A stretch of DNA of 64,000 nucleotides, taken from contig NW_025776790.1 in the NCBI RefSeq assembly GCF_021130785.1, forward strand, positions 50,584-114,583, written 5' to 3'. Position numbers and translations under genes: made by a program. This document shows positions 1 to 9,301 of this stretch, in pieces. The notes beneath the pieces are model-generated. The model was not told the DNA's origin. It did not search any database and saw nothing but the letters and a program-made list of their open reading frames with translations. Every line of letters begins with the position of its first letter. The stretch's first letter is position 1. Source of the stretch: Homalodisca vitripennis (Eukaryota > Arthropoda > Insecta > Hemiptera > Cicadellidae).

Positions 1-1651
1 TTTTTTTATCACATGTAATTCAAAATTACCAGCATTGCTTAGAAAATTGCTACAAGATAAAAGATGTTTCTATTAGAACCAAATTTAAATGTAACAAATA
101 CAAAATCGTACATCAGGTTATATTAGAATCTGGCTAACCATATCGTGTAAATATAAGAAGTATCTTTATTCAAATTTTTTAAATTAAAGTTTCTCACGGC
201 ATATAGTAGGCTACTTTCCAACACAGACGATCAATATCTACAAAATTCATCATTATCCTCGTAGAAAAATCACTTTATTTTCCTTCTCCCAAACATTATT
301 TTTCCTATGTGAAAAGAATTATTTCCTTTATGAATAGTTCTTTCCTTACATAAAAATATCTTTCTCTGTTTAAGCAATTGAAATTTCCGGTAATGCCAAC
401 AGGAGCATTAATTTTTTCTGTTGTAAAGTGATGAGAAAACTTCCGGATGAGAATTTTTTCCGGTATGCCGATCTTTTTAAAATTTCTAAGCACATTAGTG
501 TGAAAAGGTTATTTAATTTCTTCAAAGATCAAATGACACAAATTTAATGATAAAATAGTCTAATAGCATTTTTTAACTTTGGCTTTGTAAATGCGGTCGT
601 TCCCGCAAAGGATCAATTTCTTCCCTATTATTAAATGCAGTATTCCTTGACAATACTTGACATCCAGTTGGTTATTATTATTGCTTCCTACTAACCATGT
701 ATACTGAAAATATATATTAGGAGAGTTTGATATTTAAGCACATGTGTGACAGAAACGGCCAAATAAAAAATAAATGAACCTCAAAAAGTAAGGTTTCTGT
801 AGTGAAGTGGTAAAATTCTACGCCTATTGAATTAATTCATCATATAACAAAGAAATTATGAAGTTCATAATAAATGTATGATTGAAATTGCAATGACAAC
901 TGCTGCAGTTGTGTAATTTTATAGCTTGGATTTTTGATAGGGTTAAATATGAAATGTTTTAACAATATTCATATCTGTGAATAATCAACTGTAATTGCAT
1001 TATTTTTCTTGCCCCAGGATTGAAGTTCACAATGAGATTGAACAGCATGCGCTCTTATCGTATGTCAATTTTCCAAATTCATAAAAACGTCCAAGGTCCA
1101 ACTTAGTACATTGATGCATTTATATACATACAGGCAATTAAGTATTCTAAAACAAATATATTACTATTTAACAATAAATCCAAAAATATTTAGATACCTT
1201 TCTAAAATTAAATAAAGATGTCCACTTAAAACATGCAGCTGGCTCTCTGTAAGACATGCTCTTCCTGCGGCATAACATTGGAAATTGAAATTAATGGCAC
1301 ATGGAGATCTATAAACGATTGCAACGTATGATCCATTTCATAAGGTAGCATAGTAAAAAACTCTTAATAAAAGGTTAATTTAATTTACCCATACTACTTT
1401 TGGCATTCAATGGAGGCTTATTGACTGACTTTCCAATGCTTCATAACTCGTTTGATTTTAATTACATTCGTCATGTAAAGGAATACTGTTGTTACACCTT
1501 TCTACTTGTTTATTTTTTATACTAAGTTATAATAACTTTATGTGTGGTAATAGTAATTGCACGGAATGAATAACTTTCATGTCTCAAAACCATGAAACTA
1601 TACAGATTTCACGGAACCGGCCGCTAAGTGTTATTGACACTCGTCACACGT
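1..1651. other. AT-rich non-coding stretch
   Basis: I see no coding region or mobile element with recognisable ends here. The stretch could hold the 3' untranslated region of the candidate exon just to its right: on the minus strand an AATAAA hexamer lies at 1509-1514, about 140 bases beyond that exon's stop codon. This link is inference. Confidence 0.4.
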
Positions 1652-1726
1652 TTAATTACGGTTTGACAGTTTCTCCAACTCTGTGATTAAATCATTCAAC
1701 TTGCTGCTAGTTTGCACCGTGGCCTT
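1652..1726 (-). CDS. candidate host terminal coding exon (24 codons plus stop)
   Basis: On the minus strand a pyrimidine-rich tract ends in TTTCTTAG at 1727, a good 3' splice site. It is followed in phase 0 by 24 codons and a TAA stop at 1652-1654. The peptide starts KATVQTSSKLND and ends ELEKLSNRN. It is hydrophilic with a heptad-like run of leucines, as in the coiled-coil tail of a small protein. An AATAAA hexamer lies about 140 bases downstream. This arrangement of acceptor, open phase, stop and polyadenylation signal is what a last exon looks like, and the block is richer in GC than its surroundings. I do not recognise the family and saw no upstream exon, so chance cannot be excluded. Confidence 0.4.
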   Translation of the reverse strand, partial: KATVQTSSKLNDLITELEKLSNRN

Positions 1727-2653
1727 CTAAGAAATAAGAAAACACGTTACAATACCTAAAATTGCAATTAAGAATTATACATGTATATACCGATAAAAAC
1801 ACATTGTTTTTGAAATACAATATTATTAGGATTTTGATTTAGTATTTAATAAATAATTATATTAAAGTTTACAGTGTATATAGGAGCTCGTAGGTAATCT
1901 TTAAATTGTTATAGCACTAATTTAATGACGCTTTTCTATACTAATATACTTTTAATTGTTTCAAGTAATTTATAACTATAACTACCATATGACTTTCTAT
2001 TTATATCTATTATCTCACTAAAATACTAGTTTTTTATCACTAATTATTTAAAGGAACAAAGGAAGTAAACTTTGGGCGAGATACAAACTACTTTCAAGTA
2101 TATTATAGTGTATGTTAGTCGGCATTGCAATTAGTTTTAGTGATTCTTGCATAGTATGAGTACTTGCCTTATTATAGTTCACCTCGTCAGCCACAGCGTA
2201 GGATTTCTATGATATTTTCGTATATGAAGTATTACCTAAATTATATAGAGTTAAATCATGAATATACTCCTAGCTTCAAGGTACTTTTAAACGAAAACCA
2301 TGTTAATCTGTATTGTACTTTTACACTTTACAATAATAGTAAACTGACAAGTTAGATAGCTGCGTTCATGTCCATTAACACGTATCGTTTGTTTCAAATT
2401 TTCTACATATGGTGGAATTAGTTATTCAAATAAGAAAATACTTAACATTATTAAAGACTACAGACACTACTAACCTTTATATTTGACTTTCTACATGGAT
2501 TGACATTTATCCGTGTAATATTGATTTCACTTGTGCAATTTCAGTTTAATTAAATTAAATAAAAATTTAAAAAATTCAAATATTACCATATTCTAATTAT
2601 TTCTTAATAAAACTGTTCTACGCTTACTCTAAGTGATTTTCTTACACACCAAA
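1727..2653. other. AT-rich non-coding stretch
   Basis: Very AT-rich. If the exon to the left is real, this is intron. A short plus-strand open frame (2164-2355) has no domain character and I do not support it as a gene. Confidence 0.4.
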
Positions 2654-2987
2654 TTCTATTGTTTAAGTAAGAAGGTTTAAGCTGTTACTCACTATACGTA
2701 AAACGTGTCACTTAAGTTTCGTATGAAAATTTACAATCTATACCTCAATTTGCTCTCGAGATATCCTGTTAGCAGACAAAAAGATAAGTAAACAAAAGAG
2801 AAGTTATGCCAAAACTAAGATTCTATTGTTTATTAAGTAAGAAGGTATAAACTGTTACTCACCATACGTAAAACGTGTCACTTAAGATTCGTATAAAATT
2901 TAAAATCTGTACCTCAATTTTCTCTCGGGATATCCTGTTAGCAGACAAAAAGATAAGTAAACAAAATAGAAACTATACCCAAACCAA
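2654..2987. repeat. two-copy tandem duplication, 167-bp unit
   Basis: The segment starting TTCTATTG at 2654 is repeated from 2821 with a period of 167 bp. The copies differ by scattered substitutions and a 2-3 base indel near the start (GTTTAAG versus GTTTATTAAG). Both carry the same ACGTAAAACGTGTCACTTAAG core. The second copy runs directly into the 3' end of the LINE to its right, so the LINE may have inserted at or near the duplication boundary. Confidence 0.9.
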
Positions 2988-3110
2988 ATCAAATCTTTAT
3001 TCACATATACATTGAGTACAGCGATTTTGTCATTTGAATTACAATTGTTAAGTTCGAATTAGGTAAAAAGTATGTACAGTAAGGGTTACAGAATTTGTCT
3101 TTATTCATCT

Positions 3111-4568
3111 TCATTGCTGAGTTCTCCAATCCAAGAACTCCTGGACTGTGTATATTGTTCGTTCCAGCAGCCAGTCCATGAGTCTTCTCTTCAGATTCTT
3201 CTCAGGGATTCTCTTCATTTCTTCTGGCAGACAGTTGTAGAAGGCAGCTCCTCGATAAGATGGTTTCTTCTCGAATAGACAGAGATGATGAGTGTCAAGT
3301 GCGAAGTTGTGCCTATGCCTTGTGTTGTATGTGTGGTGGTCTCCTAATCTCTCTCGGCCTATTTTTACTGCATGCATTACTGTTTTAAGAATATAGAGCG
3401 CAGAGACTGTCAAGATCCTGAGCTCCTTGAAGGCTTCTCTACATGTCTCTTGCGGTCTTAGTCCTTTCAGTGTTCTTATGGCTCTTTTCTGAATTACCAA
3501 TACTCTTTGGAGGTTTGAAGCGCTTGTCCCACCCCAGGCCACTAAACCATATCTTAGGTGGGTTTCAAATAAAGAGTAGTAGGCTATGATGGCTGTTCTG
3601 TTATCACTGACCTGATTTAGCCTTCGTATAGCATAGAGACCCATGTTCAGTTTTTTACAAAGTTGGGTCACATGAGGTGTCCATGAGAGATTGTTGTCAA
3701 GGACTATGCCTAGATATTTATTCGAGTTTAGTGTTGTTAGTTCTGGAAGGCCTTGGTAGTCATTGGGAAGTGATGTGTATATCAGTTGATAGGCTTTACT
3801 TTCATTCAGGACCAGATCATTTTGAAGGCAGTACTGTTTTGCCATGTTGTATGCCACATAGGAGTTTATTTCAAGCTCTTGTCGATTTTTGGTGGCAACA
3901 AGTAGTGCTGTGTCATCAGCAAACATCACTGTCTCACAAAACTCTGAAATGTAACTTGGAAAATCATTGGTGAGGAGTATATAAAGTACAGGGCCAAGGA
4001 CAGATCCTTGTGGCACTCCTCTTTTCATTGGGAGGGTTTCAGATTTTACTATGAGAAGGGTTTTGTTATCCTTGTAGCTGAGCTCAACCAATTGTTTCCT
4101 ATCGCTGAGATAACTTGTGAACCAGCTGGCTTCTTTTCCAATTATCCCAAGTGCCTTGAGCTTTCCAATTAACAGGTTGTGGTCCAGGCAGTCGAATGCC
4201 TTGCTGAAATCGAGCATGACACTTGTTGCAACACATCCCTGGTCTAGTTTATCAATAATGTATTCAATTAGTTGTACTACTGCAGTTGTTGTTGATCTGT
4301 TCTTGATAAATCCATGTTGTCTAGAGGTCAGGAGGTTGTGTTGCTGCAGATGTGCAATAAGTCTGTTCAATATTACTCGCTCTAGGATCTTAGAAAAATT
4401 TGATATCAGAGATATTGGTCGATAGTTAACAGCGTCATTTATTTGGCCACGTTTGTACTTGGTATAGACTTGAGCCACTTTTAAACTGTTAGGGAAAATT
4501 CCTTCGTCCAGAGATTTGTTTATAAGAGTTGTCAGTGGGGTTAAAAGTTCACTTTTACAATGCTTCAT
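3111..4568 (-). CDS. LINE ORF2 C-terminal part: reverse transcriptase
   Basis: This 485-codon frame is the longest intact piece of the first LINE's ORF2. RT core motifs are visible in order: YRPISLISNFSKILER near residue 49, a QHGFIKNRST finger motif, the first catalytic aspartate in MLDFSKAFDCLDH near residue 122, GVPQGSVLGPVLYILL near residue 190, and the catalytic box FADDTALL near residue 220. The thumb region and a C-terminal stretch carrying YNTRHRHNF follow, the latter common at the end of CR1/jockey-superfamily ORF2 proteins. There is no RNase H. The catalytic residues are intact, but the frame is cut off from its endonuclease by upstream frameshifts, so this copy cannot make a full ORF2 protein. 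The ATG at 4568 is simply the first in the open stretch. Confidence 0.9.
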   Translation of the reverse strand: MKHCKSELLTPLTTLINKSLDEGIFPNSLKVAQVYTKYKRGQINDAVNYRPISLISNFSKILERVILNRLIAHLQQHNLLTSRQHGFIKNRSTTTAVVQLIEYIIDKLDQGCVATSVMLDFSKAFDCLDHNLLIGKLKALGIIGKEASWFTSYLSDRKQLVELSYKDNKTLLIVKSETLPMKRGVPQGSVLGPVLYILLTNDFPSYISEFCETVMFADDTALLVATKNRQELEINSYVAYNMAKQYCLQNDLVLNESKAYQLIYTSLPNDYQGLPELTTLNSNKYLGIVLDNNLSWTPHVTQLCKKLNMGLYAIRRLNQVSDNRTAIIAYYSLFETHLRYGLVAWGGTSASNLQRVLVIQKRAIRTLKGLRPQETCREAFKELRILTVSALYILKTVMHAVKIGRERLGDHHTYNTRHRHNFALDTHHLCLFEKKPSYRGAAFYNCLPEEMKRIPEKNLKRRLMDWLLERTIYTVQEFLDWRTQQ

Positions 4569-4599
4569 TAGCTTTTGAAGAAATGTCGTCCTCTCCAGC

Positions 4600-5376
4600 A
4601 GATGTTTTAGCTTTCATGGAGTCAATAATTGTTCCTATTTCTTCTTCAGTACTGTTGTGGTGCTGCAAGTTAGTAACAAAGTGAGCCTGAATAACATTTG
4701 CTGGTGTAGGATTTTGATTCGGTGTTCTATTTTTGTCAAGTTTCTTCTCTGCTATTCTGGAAAAAATTGATTTAAAGCATTGGCAATGCTATTGGGAGAA
4801 TTTTGTAATTCACCTTCAACAATGAAGCTTGCTGGAATTATGGTTGTGGTGTTTTGTTTTCTTTCATAGTTGATTACCCTCCAGACAGCTTTTGATTTAT
4901 TTTCAGCCTGCTCTATGAATTCCGCATTTTGCTTCTTCTTAAGTTCTTTTAGCTTAAGATCATACATCTTCTTCGTAGTACTGTTTCCCTTTTATCATTT
5001 ACATCTCCAGTAAGTATTTCTATGTTCAAGGCTTCCAAATATGATTTTCGTAGTGTCTCACTTTCAGTATCCCATACTCTTTTTGCGTGATTGGTTTTTA
5101 ATTTAAAAGTTTTACGTGGGCAAGATATGTCCATCGCGTATTTCATAACGCTGTTAAAGGCTGAAAAAGCTGTTTCTGTGCCTGTTTTTTGAGTAACTTG
5201 TGACCAGTCTTGGGAGGCTAGGATTTTCCTCACTTCCTCTATTGTATTGTGATTGATTCGTCTTTTTTTGGATTTTGCTGTATTGTCATTTTGTAAGTCT
5301 GTCTTGATGTAGCAGATTTGCGCTGTGTGGTTAGATAGTCCTGAGCTGATTACTTCATGTGATAGATGGTCCTCGT
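4600..5376 (-). pseudogene. LINE ORF2 middle region, broken by frameshifts
   Basis: Between the endonuclease and RT pieces, ORF2 continues in alternating frames. One piece (about 5376-5234) holds the end of the endonuclease fold, including the DHLSHEVISSGLSNH segment that corresponds to the family's SDH motif. Another (5233-4949) and a third (4967-4752) are the basic helical linker that precedes RT in these proteins. At least three reading-frame changes occur between 5377 and 4568. It is part of the same former protein as its two neighbours. Confidence 0.7.
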
Positions 5377-5988
5377 TCAGATTTGTTCTAGCAGTTCTAG
5401 TCTTTTTATGATGTATCCATTTAGGGCATCTGTCAAAGTTTGGTTGTCATTATTGTTCGTCAAGTTGTCCACATTAATATCACCTATAATGACTATTGGA
5501 TTGTTTATACAGTGTATTTTGTCCAGTTCAGCTGATAATGCATACAGTGAGTTTTCTAGCCTGCTGTGTGGTGATCTGTAGATTCCCATTAAGTAAAAGT
5601 TGGATTTTCTAAATGTTATCTTTAGTAAAATGGCTTTACACGATAGCTCAGATGATATGTCAGAGATGGATACTATGCTGATTGTATTTTTTAATTTAGA
5701 GCTAACAAATACAGCAACTCCTCCCTTCCTGTGGTGAGTTCTGGAGAAGCCTCCGATTAATTCGTATTCAGGTATCCTCGTGTTTTTCAAGTGATCACTA
5801 TTTAGCCCATGTTCTGTTAGAATTATTATGTGTGGATTGAACTTGTGGAGGAAGTGTGTCAGTCTTTCTATTTTGATTTTTAGGCCATCTATATTTTGGT
5901 GAGCTATTGAGATTTGATCCTGGGTTTTTTGTTTCATTCCATTATATTCTCTTGTCGTGTTCCATCCTCTAAAAAGTTCTCTGTGCAA
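5377..5988 (-). pseudogene. LINE ORF2 N-terminal part: endonuclease/exonuclease/phosphatase domain
   Basis: The 203-codon frame begins a target-nicking endonuclease domain. Visible motifs are SIAHQNIDGL (substrate/metal asparagine), IIILTEHGL (metal-binding glutamate), GGVAVFVSS, and VIIGDINVDN, which carries the GD-N motif with isoleucine replacing the usual phenylalanine. The frame then ends at a stop, and the rest of the fold continues in another frame. In intact relatives this enzyme cuts the genomic target so that reverse transcription can start from the free 3' end. The open frame extends a little upstream of the assigned start. Confidence 0.8.
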
Positions 5989-6092
5989 GTTGTTGGACTG
6001 TTGTCTGTGGAAGCAGTGTGATTTGCAGGAAGCACGATACTGTCGGGCAAGCTGTCGTCAAAAATAGTTGTGTGCAGAGATATTTGGTTTAT

Positions 6093-7414
6093 TTAGTTTA
6101 TCTGTAATGGATCGTCTGTAGTCCCAGCATAACCGTAGTGTGTCCTCATATGCTTCTTGAAGAAAGCAATATTTTTTAGAAAGAATTCCTCATAACTTTC
6201 CTCACTTCTCTTTAGCTTTGCATTTAGAGGTGGAGAATTTCTTAACCTCATTTTTGAACTTAACTTGGCTGGTTTTTCGAGCCCCTGGGCATTTGATTTT
6301 TCAGCAGCTTTTGCCACTTTAAGGGAGACACTAAAACATTTGCCTTCTTGCTTCTAACTACCTGGGGTGTATGTTCTTTTTTTGTGGTAGTTAGGTTAAT
6401 TCTTTGTACAGGGGGGTTGGCATTCCATGACTTTTTATGCCTTTGCAGTTTGCTGCTGCATCCTGTCAAAGTTTAGTCAGTTTTTCCTTGCAGGTTTGGC
6501 TGTCTCCTGAGGTCGGGGATGAGCTGTATTCTGTCAATGTATCTGTCAGTTTTTTCTTTGCAGGTTTGGCTGTCTCCTGAAGTCAGGGATGTGCTGTGTT
6601 CTATCAGTTTTTGTTGGCAGGTTTGGCTGTCTGCTGAGGTTAGGGTATTAATAGCTGTCTCCATCCGGTCAAGTTTTGTTTTGATGTCAGACATTCCTTA
6701 GCAGGAAAGTGGGACTGTCAATTACTTCAGTAGTGGGGGAGGTTTGAGTTGCAGAATTTTGAAAAGTCTTGGTTTTAGTGTCTTGATTTTTTATTTTATT
6801 TTTCAGTGCAGAAATAGTTTTTTCAAGCTCTGTTATTTTCTTAACATAACCATCAATTAAATGACTTAGTTTGAGGTCATGTTTGATGCTTTGCGCTTCT
6901 AGGTGAAGGTTTTTCTCTTTATTCAGTTGAGCTTGAATGTCTGCGTTCAGCTGTAACAGGTTTTCTACTTTGTCTAGGTGTTTCTATTCTCAAGTTCCTC
7001 AAATTTGTCCTCCATAATACTTAGTTTTGTCCTTAGATTGAGTATTTCTTCTTTTAAGAGCTCATTTTCCTCTACTAACGCAGACCCTATTTTTGCAGCC
7101 ATTTCCAGTTCTTGACTGCTTGAGTTATCTAGTAAATTATTTTCAATAAGACTATTTTTCAGATCTTTAATGGTGTCTGAGCTATTTATGGAAAGTGAGT
7201 CAGTCAATTATTGGGTCAATAGGTGTGAATGTTTGTCTGCCAAACAGTTTGTGCATCGCCATATTCCAATTTCTTGAGTTGACCACTTTTTGAGGTCCTT
7301 TTCTATGATATTCTGACATCCTGCATGATACCATTTTTTACAGAGACCAGTACATTTTATGCCGGAAAATCTGACTCCAATACCACAATTACCACATGGA
7401 TACTTTGTGGCCAT
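6093..7414 (-). pseudogene. LINE ORF1: PHD finger and coiled-coil nucleic-acid-binding protein, broken
   Basis: The protein starts at the ATG at 7414. Residues 1-68 form a PHD-type zinc finger (CGNCGIG, then KCTGLCKKWYHAGCQN and WRCTNC supply the C4HC3 ligands). A single in-frame TAA at 7208-7210 interrupts it. The next piece, to 6974, is a heptad-rich coiled coil; the coiled coil then carries on in a second frame to about 6690, so one frameshift lies near 6975. A repeated segment (6478-6650) and a basic tail (6469-6093) follow. ORF1 proteins of CR1-like elements bind the element RNA; PHD fingers in them are known, although their role is unsettled. Confidence 0.75.
6478..6650 (-). repeat. three-copy imperfect tandem repeat inside LINE ORF1
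   Basis: Three segments beginning CAGTTTTT on the plus strand (near 6478, 6547 and 6605) each contain GCAGGTTTGGCTGTCT followed by CTGAGGT or CTGAAGT. The spacing is about 69 and 58 bases. On the coding strand they give a repeated motif around the residues DSQTC. Confidence 0.8.
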
Positions 7415-7773
7415 TGTATTCTGTGAAATGAAAGACTATTTAATGAGTTAATGAAATTAAGTAATGGTAAGAATAATTCATGTAAGTATGAGGAACTGTA
7501 GCAGAACATAAAAATATTCACGCTTTAAATTAGTGGCAGTACAATGAATAGCAAGCAGATGTCTAAGGTCAGTTACCAGCAGACGCAGTGTCAGCAGCTG
7601 AGGTTAGTGCTCCCGGCTGCCTGAAACACTTGCTCTGCTGTCTGTTTGTCCGCCACCTGGCTGGTGTAGTGTTGGAAGTTGATGTGTTAACAGCAATGAG
7701 TTGGCTGTGACGTCACACTTGGTGGTTATTAGTGTTGTCAATGTTAAAAAGTAATCAATTCTTCATGTAATAG

Positions 7774-7775
<2 letters not shown>

Positions 7776-7835
<60 letters not shown>
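7776..7835. repeat. (TA)n microsatellite
   Basis: About 60 bases of uninterrupted TA dinucleotide lie immediately beyond the 5' end of the first LINE. Confidence 0.97.
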
Positions 7836-7837
<2 letters not shown>

Positions 7838-7895
7838 CTGTTTGGCAGACAAACATTCACACCTATTGACCCAATAATTGACTGACTCACTTTCC

Positions 7896-7902
<7 letters not shown>
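7838..7902 (+). repeat. 65-bp perfect inverted copy of LINE ORF1 (7183-7247)
   Basis: By direct comparison, the 65 bases from CTGTTTGGCAG to CCATAAATA are the exact reverse complement of 7183-7247. That source segment spans the end of the PHD-finger piece and the start of the coiled coil in the neighbouring LINE. The copy sits alone between two (TA)n tracts. Confidence 0.95.

Positions 7903-7945
<43 letters not shown>
7903..7945. repeat. (TA)n microsatellite, probably the 3' tail of the I-type LINE
   Basis: The TA tract abuts the end of the second LINE. On the minus strand the LINE ends TTTTTTGCCCATTATAAA and runs into (TA)n. I-clade LINEs commonly end in short A/T-rich tandem tails, so this tract is plausibly the element's own tail. 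Confidence 0.85.
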
Positions 7946-7950
<5 letters not shown>

Positions 7951-8080
7951 ATGGGCAAAAAACGCTGCGGTTATCATCGCCCTCAAGACACAATTGGCAC
8001 CTGCTCGTATTTGGTGGTGTCAATCAAGTAAATAAACATTAAATTCTATATAACAAAAAGAGATAGTAATCACAACTAGG

Positions 8081-8105
8081 AGGTGAGTAAATAATTTACT
8101 CACCT
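8081..8105. repeat. 25-base palindrome with a one-base centre
   Basis: Two perfect 12-base arms (AGGTGAGTAAAT and its complement) flank a single A. It lies in the 3' UTR of the I-type LINE and could form a hairpin in its RNA. Confidence 0.9.
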
Positions 8106-8384
8106 ACTACTTAAAACTAAATAACAATAAATGGAATAAGAGAAAGACTGTAGAGTGGTCTTAACCCACATAGAGGCTAAAAAGATAAATAGAACATATA
8201 TGAAAACAAGGTACATAACATTAATTAAATTAACTGTGCAAACTTAACAAATTTAACTGCCACCAAGAAAGCTGTAAAGGGGCTAATTTGGTAGCTGTCA
8301 TGATAAAGATAAATACAAATAAATAATAAAATTTATAAATATAAACAACAATCAATAATCGGAGTAAATAAGTTTAACATAATA

Positions 8385-9301
8385 CTATATTTTATTCATC
8401 AGCGACGTTGCATTCAGAAAACACAACAGTCTTTGAGTTGCCGTCTCGTCATCACAGAGAATACCGTTCAACGAAGCCGGCAGATTCGAGTTGCGCCTAT
8501 GTACCGAGTAGCGAGGGGAGTCAACAAGCACATGTTCAACTGTGATGACAGTCTCACATGTGTCGCAGACCGGAGGATCATCTCTACTCATGAGGAAGCC
8601 ATGTGTGAGAAGCGTGTGGCCTAACCGCAGGCGACACAACACAACCTCCTCACGACGACTCGGGCGGTTCGCTGTCTCCCAGAGTCCAACGCAGTTTTTA
8701 ATACGTCGTAACTTGTTGTTAACGACTGCCTGCCACTCGATATTCCATTTGGCTTTCAGTTTGCCCTTCACCACCGGGATAATATCGGAAGAAACCATCC
8801 GTGCGGTGTAAGGCTGGAGTTCCAATGCTTCTTTGGCTCCTCTATCTGCCAGCTCGTTTCCGGATATTCCAATGTGTCCAGGTACCCAGACAAGAAAGAC
8901 AGCAACTCCTTCAGACTGAAGGGAAGACAAAGAGTGCCATATTTCGCGGATGATTATGTTTTTAGAATACATGTCGCTGATGGCTTGCATACCACTAAGG
9001 GAGTCGCTGCAGAGCTGCAGATAACCAATTTATTTGTCATGGCACACGTTATATTTAGGGCCTTTTTGATGGCTGTTAATTCGGCCGTGAAAATGGAAGA
9101 GTCGTTGGAGAGACGAAACCCGTATCGTCTAACCCCAGTGATGAAAGCACATCCAGTTCTACAACGTTCCTTTGACCAGTCAGTATAGACATTATCGCAA
9201 GGTGCGAGGCTGCCTAGTATTTGACGGAATTCTTGTTGGTAAACTGTTTCTGGAGTGGAAACTTTTTTAAACCTAGAGAGATTTAAAATAATTTTTGGCA
9301 T
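8385..9301 (-). pseudogene. I-type LINE: RNase H domain and C-terminal region
   Basis: RNase H is spread over two overlapping frames (9301-8954 and 8990-8385). The first carries the start of the fold, with YTDWSK where the family has TDGS, and the glutamate motif IFTAELTAIKKAL. The third catalytic position reads VICSSAATPL instead of a D-S motif, so that aspartate is gone. The second frame has the strongly conserved WVPGHIGISGNELAD, then RLRLGHTLLTHGFLM and a CDTCE...EHVLVDSPRY segment matching the zinc-like C terminus of I/R1 proteins. RNase H would remove the RNA strand during insertion. A frameshift near 8970 and the lost residue make this copy dead. Confidence 0.85.

Larger units (their letters stand above)
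2986..7775 (-). mobile_element. non-LTR retrotransposon (LINE), CR1/jockey-like, inactivated
   Basis: On the minus strand the order is 5' leader (about 7775-7415), ORF1 with a PHD-type zinc finger and coiled coils (7414 to about 6093), ORF2 with an apurinic-type endonuclease (5988-5377), a linker (about 5376-4600) and reverse transcriptase (4568-3111), then a short 3' tail near 2986 that reads AATAAAGATTTGATTTG. A PHD finger in ORF1 with an endonuclease plus RT ORF2 and no RNase H is typical of CR1/L2-like families; the clade is inferred. Both ORFs carry several stops and frameshifts. The 5' edge is placed where unique sequence gives way to a (TA)n tract, and I could not identify a target duplication. 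Confidence 0.85.

Noticed and set aside
3072..4425. Plus-strand open frames at 3072, 3677 and 4117
   Set aside because: They are antisense shadows of the LINE reverse transcriptase on the minus strand.
7744..7986. 80-codon minus-strand open frame rich in Tyr-Ile
   Set aside because: It is a translation of the two TA microsatellites and the LINE tail, not a protein.
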